From Candidatus Nealsoniibacteriota bacterium (lineage in GTDB: Bacteria > Patescibacteriota > Minisyncoccia > Minisyncoccales > PWPS01): DNA of 49,873 bases. This document shows positions 31,574-37,895 of the stretch, piece after piece (position 1 is the stretch's first letter; each line of letters starts with the position of its first letter). Below the pieces are notes generated by a model. It saw only the letters and a list, made by a program, of their open reading frames with translations, made no database searches and had not been told where the DNA came from. The translations under genes and the position numbers were made by a program. The stretch lies in NCBI GenBank assembly GCA_003555075.1, contig PWHW01000001.1, forward strand, positions 1-49,873, given 5' to 3'.

Positions 31574-32854
31574 ATGAAGGATGTTCTAATTTTTTTATCG
31601 GAGGCGGGAAAACTCAAGGAGATGAAAAGAAGGGGGTGGGTGATAAATCGCATCAAGAATCCCGAGACGATCGCGGAACATATTTTTCGTGCCGCGATAA
31701 TGGGATGGATGTTGGGAAGAAAAAAAGAGAGTCTTGATACGGGAAGCCTCATTAAGACGGCTCTTGCTCACGATCTTTGCGAGGTTTATGCAGGAGATAT
31801 TACTCCCTATGACTCTGTGCTTCCTGATAGTGAAGAGGAGCTACGAAAGCTTATGAGAACCTGGCCGAGGTTTTCTTCTTCCCAGAAAGAAAAAAATAAC
31901 AACAAGAAGCACTTAAAGGAAAAAGCTTCTTTGAGAAAGCTTACTAGCATATTATCTTCTCGTCCCTTCAAGGGGGAGTTGATGGAGCATTGGATGGACT
32001 ATGAAAAGAGAATTACTTCTGAAGGAAAGTTCTTCAATCAGGCCGACAGAATGGAAAATTTTTTACAAGCTTACGAGTATTGGGAAAAATACAAGAAGCC
32101 TCCGTTGGAACCCTGGTGGATATGGGCGAGGGAATTTTTTGACGACCCTCTCTTGCTTGAGTTCATGGAAATTTTGGAGCTTAGATTTCATAGGCGTGAA
32201 ATACCCGAAGAACTGGAATCTTCTTATTCTATGGTGAGATTCTTTAATAGGATATGTGATCTTAAAAGGAAACCCAGAAGAGGGTGGGTGATTCACGAAA
32301 TAGAAGGGGCTGAGACCACGGCAGAGCATCTGTATCATACTTCTCTCTTAACTTGGATCTTGGGAAGCGAAAGAAAGGATATTAATTTGGAAAAAGCCTT
32401 AAAGATCGCTTTAGTTCATGACATATGCGAGGTATGTGCTCCGGACTTTACCTCTTATGATGCCGCCTCACTCTCAGAGAATAAGAAGATCACAGAAGAA
32501 GAAATAGGTAATATAAGGCCGATCAAGAAGCGTCCCACAAAAAAACAAAGAGAAAAGATGGAGCTTATAAAAAAAGAAATGAAAAACGAAGCCATTGATA
32601 ACGTGGTCAAAGGGCTGAGTAGTGATATTGGGAAAGAGGTTCGTGATTTATGGAAAGAGTATCAAGAAGAGAAAGGTGTGGAGGGTGTTTTTGTGAGGCA
32701 ATGCAATCAAGCAATAAATCTCTTTCAAGGAATGGAGTATCACAGGAAATATGATAGAATTGACCGTAAACTTTGGATAAAAAGAGCAAAAGAGGTAATT
32801 GACGACCCTCAAGTCCTGGAATTTGTGAAAGTCATGGAGAAGGACGAAAAATAG
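31574..32854 (+). CDS. Tandem double HD-domain protein (HDDC2-like fusion)
   Basis: 426 residues containing two complete HDDC2-like domains. Domain 1 (~1-205): KRRGWVINRIKNPETIAEHIF, ALAHDLCEVYAGDITPYD, FNQADRMENFLQAYEY; all metal ligands intact. Domain 2 (~225-424): KRKPRRGWVIHEIEG, TTAEHLYHT, ALVHDICEVCAPDFTSYD, but the last motif reads RQCNQAINLFQGMEY, so the ligand Asp is Asn. Domain 2 is much closer to the preceding gene than to domain 1, which points to local duplication and fusion. Domain 1 probably carries the activity; domain 2 may be regulatory or degenerate. It starts just after a terminator. Confidence 0.88.
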   Translation: MKDVLIFLSEAGKLKEMKRRGWVINRIKNPETIAEHIFRAAIMGWMLGRKKESLDTGSLIKTALAHDLCEVYAGDITPYDSVLPDSEEELRKLMRTWPRFSSSQKEKNNNKKHLKEKASLRKLTSILSSRPFKGELMEHWMDYEKRITSEGKFFNQADRMENFLQAYEYWEKYKKPPLEPWWIWAREFFDDPLLLEFMEILELRFHRREIPEELESSYSMVRFFNRICDLKRKPRRGWVIHEIEGAETTAEHLYHTSLLTWILGSERKDINLEKALKIALVHDICEVCAPDFTSYDAASLSENKKITEEEIGNIRPIKKRPTKKQREKMELIKKEMKNEAIDNVVKGLSSDIGKEVRDLWKEYQEEKGVEGVFVRQCNQAINLFQGMEYHRKYDRIDRKLWIKRAKEVIDDPQVLEFVKVMEKDEK

Positions 32855-32857
32855 AGT

Positions 32858-33466
32858 ATGTACGTAATGAAACCCAATAAACTTATAGTCAAGCTGATTG
32901 TTACCAGTTTTTTTATTAATGCCGGCTGGGGGCTTATTCTTCCCATTTATGCTATCTTCGTAACGGAGCAGATAGAAGGGGGTTCTCTTGAGATGGTGGG
33001 TTTAGCAGTGGGTATTTTTTGGCTTGCAAAGGCGACCTCGCAACCCTTTTTTGCTTACAAAATGGACGTAGTAAGGGGGGAGCACGATGATATGATCTTT
33101 TTGTTAAAAGGAACTATTATTGCCGCTTTGATACCTCTTATTTACATCTTTGCTTTTGATGTTTGGCACATTTTTATCTTGGAAGCCATCAGAGGTTTTG
33201 GTTTTGCAATGGTAGAACCGACCTTAAGTGGAGTTTTTACAAGACATGTGGACAAGAATTGGGAGGCTTATGCCTGGGGGCTTCACAGTGCCTCTCTCGG
33301 ATTTGCTTATGGTTTTTCAGCGATTTTCGGAGGAATGATCGCTTCTTTTTTAGGCTTTAACACCCTATTCGTTCTGATATCATTATCAAGCTTCCTTTCC
33401 CTTATCATTGCTTATTTGGCAATAAGAAGGGATCCTTGGCTCAAGGATGGAACAGAGGAGGACTAA
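32858..33466 (+). CDS. Half-size MFS-type membrane protein (6 TM)
   Basis: About 202 residues with six predicted membrane helices (LIVTSFFINAGWGLILPIYAIFV; MVGLAVGIFWLAKATSQPFFAY; LLKGTIIAALIPLIYIFAF; IFILEAIRGFGFAMVEPTLSGVF; WGLHSASLGFAYGFSAIFGGM; LFVLISLSSFLSLIIAYLAI). It resembles the N-terminal half of major facilitator transporters, including the helix 2-3 loop; the full family has 12 helices. The stop is followed at once by a terminator, so no second half is encoded here. It could dimerise. An in-frame ATG at 32867 is an alternative start. Substrate unknown. Confidence 0.75.
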   Translation: MYVMKPNKLIVKLIVTSFFINAGWGLILPIYAIFVTEQIEGGSLEMVGLAVGIFWLAKATSQPFFAYKMDVVRGEHDDMIFLLKGTIIAALIPLIYIFAFDVWHIFILEAIRGFGFAMVEPTLSGVFTRHVDKNWEAYAWGLHSASLGFAYGFSAIFGGMIASFLGFNTLFVLISLSSFLSLIIAYLAIRRDPWLKDGTEED

Positions 33467-33471
33467 AACAA

Positions 33472-33504
33472 ACCCGCCCAAAGAGGGCGGGTGGTTGGTT
33501 TTTC
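33472..33504. terminator. Bidirectional terminator between MFS gene and rplT
   Basis: ACCCGCCC - AAAGA - GGGCGGGT (33472-33492) with T-rich sequence on both sides (GGTTGGTTTTT on plus, TTGTTTT on minus). It ends the convergent MFS and rplT transcripts. Confidence 0.92.
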
Positions 33505-33519
33505 ATCTTGAGAGAAGTA

Positions 33520-33867
33520 TTATTTCTTTACTTCTTCCACTATCTTTGAGAAGGTTTCCGGTCTTTGCTTGGCAAGAGTGCAAAGTGCCTTGCGATCGAG
33601 TTCTATATTTTTCTCTTTCAGTCCACCGATGAAATCACGATAATTCATTCCATTTTTTCTGCACGCATTGTTTATAATAATGTTCCAATGCCTTCGCATC
33701 TCTCTCTTTTTTGTTCTTCTGTCACGGTAAGAGTAACTCCAAGCTTTCATTAAAGCTTCCTTTGCGGCCTTGTACTTTGACTTTCTTCCCCACTTAAACC
33801 CTTTTGCGCCAGCTAGCACCTTCTTTCTTTTTTTGTTGGTCGTTTTTCCCCTTTTAGTTCTGGCCAT
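33520..33867 (-). CDS. rplT: 50S ribosomal protein L20
   Basis: 115 residues with the L20 signature: ARTKRGKTTNKKRKKVLAGAKGF, SYRDRRTKKREMRRHWNIIINNACR, and MNYRDFIGGLKEKNIELDRK. It binds 23S rRNA early in 50S assembly. It starts one base after the rpmI stop in the conserved infC-rpmI-rplT order. Confidence 0.97.
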   Translation of the reverse strand: MARTKRGKTTNKKRKKVLAGAKGFKWGRKSKYKAAKEALMKAWSYSYRDRRTKKREMRRHWNIIINNACRKNGMNYRDFIGGLKEKNIELDRKALCTLAKQRPETFSKIVEEVKK

Positions 33868-33868
33868 A

Positions 33869-34066
33869 TTAGTACTTTAAGGATTTTTTTATCTTTTTCG
33901 CTTTCGGCTTATCCACTTGAACATATCTGCGAAGCTCTCTTTTCTTTTTTCCGCTTTTTTTGGACCTGTAGTGCATTTGTCCCACTATCCTTCTCAGGAT
34001 CTTTCCTCCTTTCGTTATTTTGAACCTCTTAGAGAGGGATTTTCTTGTTTTCGGTTTTTCCTTCAT
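33869..34066 (-). CDS. rpmI: 50S ribosomal protein L35
   Basis: 65 residues: MKEKPKTRKSLSKRFKITKGGKILRR and the basic C-terminus are typical of L35. Its ATG overlaps the infC stop (ATGA, 34066-34063), implying translational coupling to the C-terminal half of infC. Confidence 0.95.
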   Translation of the reverse strand: MKEKPKTRKSLSKRFKITKGGKILRRIVGQMHYRSKKSGKKKRELRRYVQVDKPKAKKIKKSLKY

Positions 34067-34281
34067 TTTTTGATAATGGTTGCCGTTAATCCTCGCGGCT
34101 CCTTATTGATTTGTTTTTGAATTTGTATGTCGGACCTTTCTTGCAATACATCCAGAAACTGGCTCATCTTTTCTCGGGCTACATTTTCCAGTGCTTTTTG
34201 TCTTCCCTTGAGAGGAAGAACCACTCTTACGGAGTCCCCCTCATTTAAAAATTTTTCGGCCGATTTTGCTCTTATTTCCAT
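34063..34281 (-). CDS. infC: Translation initiation factor IF3, C-terminal domain fragment
   Basis: The IF3 C-terminal domain (AEKFLNEGDSVRVVLPLKG, then REKMSQFLDVLQE and KEPRGLTATIIKK) in the same frame as the N-terminal domain encoded just upstream, but separated from it by an in-frame TAA at 34371-34369. Homology begins before this ATG: the codons after the TAA read EKKKKKKKEKGHKAQVKSIRLGF..., including the first strand of the domain, and no ATG, GTG or TTG occurs there. A product starting at 34281 would therefore lack that strand. Readthrough, initiation at a rare codon, a genuine nonsense mutation or a sequencing error are all possible. Confidence 0.75.
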   Translation of the reverse strand: MEIRAKSAEKFLNEGDSVRVVLPLKGRQKALENVAREKMSQFLDVLQERSDIQIQKQINKEPRGLTATIIKK

Positions 34282-34368
34282 ATCATGCTCGGAAATAGAG
34301 AACCCTAGTCTTATTGATTTTACCTGCGCTTTATGCCCCTTCTCTTTCTTTTTCTTCTTCTTTTTTTC

Positions 34369-34575
34369 TTAGTAAGCGTACTTTCCGTAATCTATTATCT
34401 TGCACACGGGAGGCTCTACATTGTCTGTTATTTGAACCAGATCCAGCCCCTTTTTTTGAGCTATTTCCAAGGCTTTTGTAAGAGGCATCACTCCAGCGTG
34501 TTCTCCGTCATCGGAAACGACTCTTACTTCTTTTGCCTTTATTTTGTTATTTATAGGTGTTTTGTTTTTTCTCAA
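34369..34575 (-). CDS. infC: Translation initiation factor IF3, N-terminal domain fragment
   Basis: 68 residues: INNKIKAKEVRVVSDDGEHAGVM, TKALEIAQKKGLDLVQIT, and EPPVCKIIDYGKYAY followed by TAA. This is the complete IF3 N-terminal domain ending exactly where the Lys-rich interdomain linker should begin. IF3 prevents subunit joining and proofreads the initiator tRNA. The only reasonable start is TTG at 34575, a rare start codon, with no Shine-Dalgarno; rare starts are classic for infC autoregulation. It lies 43 bases downstream of the tmRNA 3' end. Confidence 0.8.
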   Translation of the reverse strand: MRKNKTPINNKIKAKEVRVVSDDGEHAGVMPLTKALEIAQKKGLDLVQITDNVEPPVCKIIDYGKYAY

Positions 34576-34618
34576 GTTTTTTATAGGTTATATGATTCTG
34601 ACTTAGAGATATTATTCA

Positions 34619-34973
34619 TGGTGGAGATGGGGAGATTGAACTCCCGTCCGGGATCATGAAAAAAACGAATCTACAAGCTTAGTTCGGTTTTTAGTGAGCA
34701 AGGAATGTGAACCGAACGAAACTTCCTTGCACTGAGTCCGTTATGGTTTCGGGTTCCTGAAAAGGACTCGCTTTCAAAAACCCTATCTCCATTTATGACA
34801 CCCCTTGGCCGCCTATGGAGACTTAGCGGTGGGATGCCCGCATTTAAACAGCTGGTGCTAATGCGGGTTCTTCTTCAAATAAGTTGGCACTTATTTTAAA
34901 GATGCAGGTTTAGCGAGTCTGCGCTCGGCTTGCATCATTTTTTTCAAAGGATCCCGTCGAAACATACATCCCC
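34619..34973 (-). ncRNA. ssrA: Transfer-messenger RNA (tmRNA)
   Basis: One-piece tmRNA of 355 bases, CCA included. The tRNA-like ends pair (5' GGGGATG with 3' CATCTCC), the T-arm is CGGGAG-TTCAATC-TCCC, discriminator A, CCA encoded. The 5' part has the conserved TTTCGACGGGAT. The tag reading frame begins at a GCC resume codon (34888) after ATAAGT and reads ANLFEEEPALAPAV, ending TAA (34846-34844) inside the CCCGCAT/ATGCGGG hairpin. Pseudoknot-rich sequence follows. It rescues stalled ribosomes with SmpB, encoded 78 bases upstream. Confidence 0.96.
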
Positions 34974-34993
34974 ATGTTTCTTAAGCACTCCGT

Positions 34994-35022
34994 AATATAC
35001 ACGAAAAACTTGTTTTAGTCAA
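34994..35022 (-). promoter_or_regulatory. Promoter of tmRNA
   Basis: Minus-strand TTGACT (35022-35017), a 17-base spacer, then TATATT (34999-34994). The predicted start is 12-15 bases before the mature 5' end at 34973, leaving a short leader for RNase P to remove. Confidence 0.8.
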
Positions 35023-35050
35023 TAGCTTTCAAGGAAGAGGTTGTTCTTTT

Positions 35051-35494
35051 TCAATGTTTCATTTTTCTTTTTATTTCCCTGTCTATCTCTCTTTTTTTTA
35101 TAGCCTCTCTTTTGTCGTACTTTTTCTTTCCTTTTACTATTCCCAATTCCAGTTTCAAAAAATTTCCTTTAGTGTATATACTAAGAGGCACCAAGGTGAC
35201 TCCCCCTTCTTTCATTTTTCCGTAAAGACTGTCGAGCTCCTTCTTTTTTAAAAGCAATCTTCTTTCCTTTTTTGGATTATACTCTTCGGGGGTGTTCTTT
35301 GGTTGATAAGGAGCAATATTGGCGTTAACAAGGTATGCCTCTCCTTTTCTTATGGATACAAAAGCTCCGGAAAGTGAGATCTTACCGCTTCTTATTGATT
35401 TTACTTCTTTCCCGGAAAGCTCGATTCCCGCCTCTATTCTCTCAAGGATATGGTAATCGAAAAATGCTTTTTTGTTCTTGACCAGAACTGCCAT
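35051..35494 (-). CDS. smpB: SsrA-binding protein SmpB
   Basis: 147 residues. Binds tmRNA and brings it to stalled ribosomes. SmpB signatures are NKKAFFDYHILERIEAGIELSGKEVKSIRSG, GAFVSIRKGEAYLVNANIAPY, RRLLLKKKELDSLYGK and the basic C-terminal tail (KKYDKREAIKKREIDREI) that enters the mRNA channel. It is on the same strand as, and directly upstream of, the tmRNA gene, which has its own promoter. Confidence 0.97.
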   Translation of the reverse strand: MAVLVKNKKAFFDYHILERIEAGIELSGKEVKSIRSGKISLSGAFVSIRKGEAYLVNANIAPYQPKNTPEEYNPKKERRLLLKKKELDSLYGKMKEGGVTLVPLSIYTKGNFLKLELGIVKGKKKYDKREAIKKREIDREIKRKMKH

Positions 35495-35542
35495 AATGGT
35501 TTCATTCTAACATAAATGGCAATTTTTCTTAACCCCCTCAAA

Positions 35543-35571
35543 TGGACAAAAGAGGGTAATTAATGTAAAAT
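35543..35571 (+). promoter_or_regulatory. Promoter of argS, probably leaderless
   Basis: TGGACA (35543-35548), a 17-base spacer, then TAAAAT (35566-35571) preceded by TG. The ATG is only 8 bases after the -10, so transcription should begin at or next to the start codon. Confidence 0.6.
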
Positions 35572-35579
35572 AAACGAAT

Positions 35580-37217
35580 ATGAAAGAAAGATTGGAAAAA
35601 ATATTGGAAGAAGAACTGGGAATGGTTATAACCCTTGAAAGGCCCTTAAAAGAGCATGGGGATTATGCCTCCAATGTGGCTTTCTCTCTTGCAAAAAAAG
35701 AAAAGAAAAGCCCGAGGGAGATAGCGGAAAAATTGGAAAAGAGGGTAAGATCGGAGCTTTTCTCAAAAGTAGAAGCAAAAGACGGGTTTCTTAATTTTTT
35801 CCTCTCGGAAAAAGCTCTCAAAGAAGAACTTTTGACCGTGATAAATGAAAGGGAGGATTATAAAAGAGGAGGAGAAGGGGGTGTTATGGTAATTGACTAT
35901 TCTTCTCCCAATATTGCCAAGCCATTTGGGATAGGGCACCTCAGATCGACCATTATTGGTCAGTCCTTATATAATATTTATAGCTTTTTAGGATGGAGCG
36001 TTACCGGAATCAATCATCTCGGGGACTGGGGAACGCAATACGGAAAGCTTTTGTATCAGATAAAAAAAGAGAACAAAGATCCCGAAGAGCTTTCCGTGAA
36101 GGAATTGGAGGATCTTTATGTGAGGTTTCATAAAGACATGGAGAATGATCCTCGGTTGGAAGAAAAAGGAAGAGAGTGGTTCTTAAAACTTGAAAAAGGA
36201 GAGGAGGAAGCAAGAAGATTGTGGCAGATATGCAAAAGAAAAAGTCTTGAAGAGTTTGAAAAGATATATGAAGAATTGGAGGTGAGCATAGATCATACTT
36301 TAGGAGAAAGTTTTTATGAGGATAAGCTTCAAGACATAATAGAAGAAGCAAGAAAAAAGGGTGTGGCGAAAGAGAGCGAAGGAGCGCTTATTGTGGAGTT
36401 CAAAGATTTGCCGCCGGCAATGCTTTTAAAATCCGATGGGAGTACCACCTACTTCACAAGGGATCTTGCCGCTGTTAAGTATCGATTAGAAAGATTTTCT
36501 CCCGACAAAATGGTTTATGAAGTGGGGGCTGACCAAGTTTTGCATTTAAAGCAACTTTTTGAAGCGGCGGAGAAGCTCGGGTTGGCAAACAAAGAAAATT
36601 TCTTTCATGTAGCTCATGGAATGTTTCGATTAAAAGAGGGAAAGCTTTCTACAAGACGTGGAAGAACGGTGCATCTCGAAGATGTTCTTTCTCGCATTAA
36701 GGAAAAAGCGAGAGAAACGGTCAAGGACTCGCCTTCGTTGGAGGGTCTTTCCCCGGACAAGAAAGAGAGGGTTATAAGCAAGATAGCGGTGGGAGCCGTA
36801 AAGTACAATGACTTAAAGAGGCATTACAAGAGGAGCGTGGTCTTTGATTGGGATGAAATGCTTAGCTTGAAAGGAGATTCCGGCCCTTATTTACAATACA
36901 CATGTGTAAGATGCAAAAGTGTTCTTAAAAAGGGAGGGGAATATGATAAGGCAATAGATGAAGAATTCAACGAAAGAGAAAGGGAGTTGGTAAAGATGAT
37001 AGTTGCCTTCAGGGAAATCGTGGAAGCGGCGGGGAACAATTTTTCCCCCAACATTATTGCCGAATACACGCATAAACTAGCCAAGGAATTCAATTCCTTC
37101 TATGACGAGTACAAGATATCGGGGAATGACAAAAGGATGGCGATCACGGAAGGAGTTCTTGTGATAATCATGCAGTGCCTTTCTCTTTTGACCATCTCTG
37201 TTCCGGAAAAAATGTAG
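35580..37217 (+). CDS. argS: Arginyl-tRNA synthetase
   Basis: 545 residues, class I synthetase. An N-terminal add-1 domain (GDYASNVAFSLAKK) is followed by the HIGH-type motif SSPNIAKPFGIGHLRSTIIG (~108-127), the GINHLGDWGTQYGKL region, DGSTTYFTRDLAA, and HGMFRLKEGKLSTRRGR where KMSK is replaced, as is usual in ArgRS. The C-terminal helical anticodon-binding domain has DSGPYLQYTCVRCKSVL and AKEFNSFYDEY. The window also carries tRNA-Arg(UCG). It starts directly at its predicted promoter with no Shine-Dalgarno. Confidence 0.97.
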   Translation: MKERLEKILEEELGMVITLERPLKEHGDYASNVAFSLAKKEKKSPREIAEKLEKRVRSELFSKVEAKDGFLNFFLSEKALKEELLTVINEREDYKRGGEGGVMVIDYSSPNIAKPFGIGHLRSTIIGQSLYNIYSFLGWSVTGINHLGDWGTQYGKLLYQIKKENKDPEELSVKELEDLYVRFHKDMENDPRLEEKGREWFLKLEKGEEEARRLWQICKRKSLEEFEKIYEELEVSIDHTLGESFYEDKLQDIIEEARKKGVAKESEGALIVEFKDLPPAMLLKSDGSTTYFTRDLAAVKYRLERFSPDKMVYEVGADQVLHLKQLFEAAEKLGLANKENFFHVAHGMFRLKEGKLSTRRGRTVHLEDVLSRIKEKARETVKDSPSLEGLSPDKKERVISKIAVGAVKYNDLKRHYKRSVVFDWDEMLSLKGDSGPYLQYTCVRCKSVLKKGGEYDKAIDEEFNERERELVKMIVAFREIVEAAGNNFSPNIIAEYTHKLAKEFNSFYDEYKISGNDKRMAITEGVLVIIMQCLSLLTISVPEKM

Positions 37218-37225
37218 AAAGGAGT

Positions 37226-37813
37226 ATGGATAAAAAGAGGCTAAAAAATACATATTTTTTATTAAGGCACGGGAGTACCAGTTATCAAGATCAAGGAAAA
37301 GGAAAGATCTATCCCCGGGATAGTGTTAATGATATTCCTTTGTCCGAGAGAGGAAGAAGAGAAGTGCGAGAATCGGCGAAGGAGATCAAGAATCACAAGA
37401 TAGATCTCATTTATACATCTGATTTTTTGAGAACAAGACAGACAGCGAGTATAGTACAAAAAGAGTTGGGATTACGGGAAGCGCTTTATGACAAAAGACT
37501 TAGAGACATGGATCTGGGTGTTTATCATGGAAAGAAAAAGAAAGCTTTTTACTCCGATTTTCCCATAGAAGAGAGCGTGTTCTTCAAAGCACCGTCCCAA
37601 GGAGAGAGTTATGCGGATGTAATGCACAGAGTGAAGAATTTTCTTTTTGAAATGGAAGAAGAAAACGAAAAGAAGAGAATTCTTGTCGTTAGTCACGGAG
37701 ACACCTTGCTTCTTTTGGAGTGTTACTTAAAAGGTCTCGAAAAAAAAGATTTTATGAGCAAAAAAGAAGAAGGATCCGGAATGAGGCCTGCCGAATTTCG
37801 GAGAATCAACTGA
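37226..37813 (+). CDS. Histidine phosphatase (phosphoglycerate-mutase-like) superfamily
   Basis: 195 residues from ATG 37226. The catalytic RHG motif is in YFLLRHGSTSY (~10-20). Further motifs are PLSERGRREVRESAKEI, DLIYTSDFLRTRQTASIV (second Arg), the conserved Glu region (DMDLGVYHGKKK) and the second catalytic His in VVSHGDTLLLL. The substrate is not determined; candidates are phosphosugars, nucleotides or cofactor phosphates. It starts 8 bases after argS. AAAGGAG lies unusually close to this ATG. An in-frame ATG inside argS (37175) is less likely. Confidence 0.85.
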   Translation: MDKKRLKNTYFLLRHGSTSYQDQGKGKIYPRDSVNDIPLSERGRREVRESAKEIKNHKIDLIYTSDFLRTRQTASIVQKELGLREALYDKRLRDMDLGVYHGKKKKAFYSDFPIEESVFFKAPSQGESYADVMHRVKNFLFEMEEENEKKRILVVSHGDTLLLLECYLKGLEKKDFMSKKEEGSGMRPAEFRRIN

Positions 37814-37828
37814 CTTTCCTGCCTATAT

Positions 37829-37857
37829 TTGCGGATAGTTGCATTAGGTGATATATA
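37829..37857 (+). promoter_or_regulatory. Possible promoter of ileS
   Basis: TTGCGG (37829-37834), a 17-base spacer, then TATATA (37852-37857) with TGA before it (extended -10). It is 38 bases before the chosen ileS ATG. Confidence 0.45.
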
Positions 37858-37895
37858 TTCAGTCAAATAAAAAATTCATTAATATAAGATCAGTC

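Noticed and set aside
34369-34371. Reassigned TAA codon (alternative genetic code)
   Set aside because: TAA ends most genes in the window (for example cca, pyrE and clpP), so it is not a sense codon; the infC case is local.
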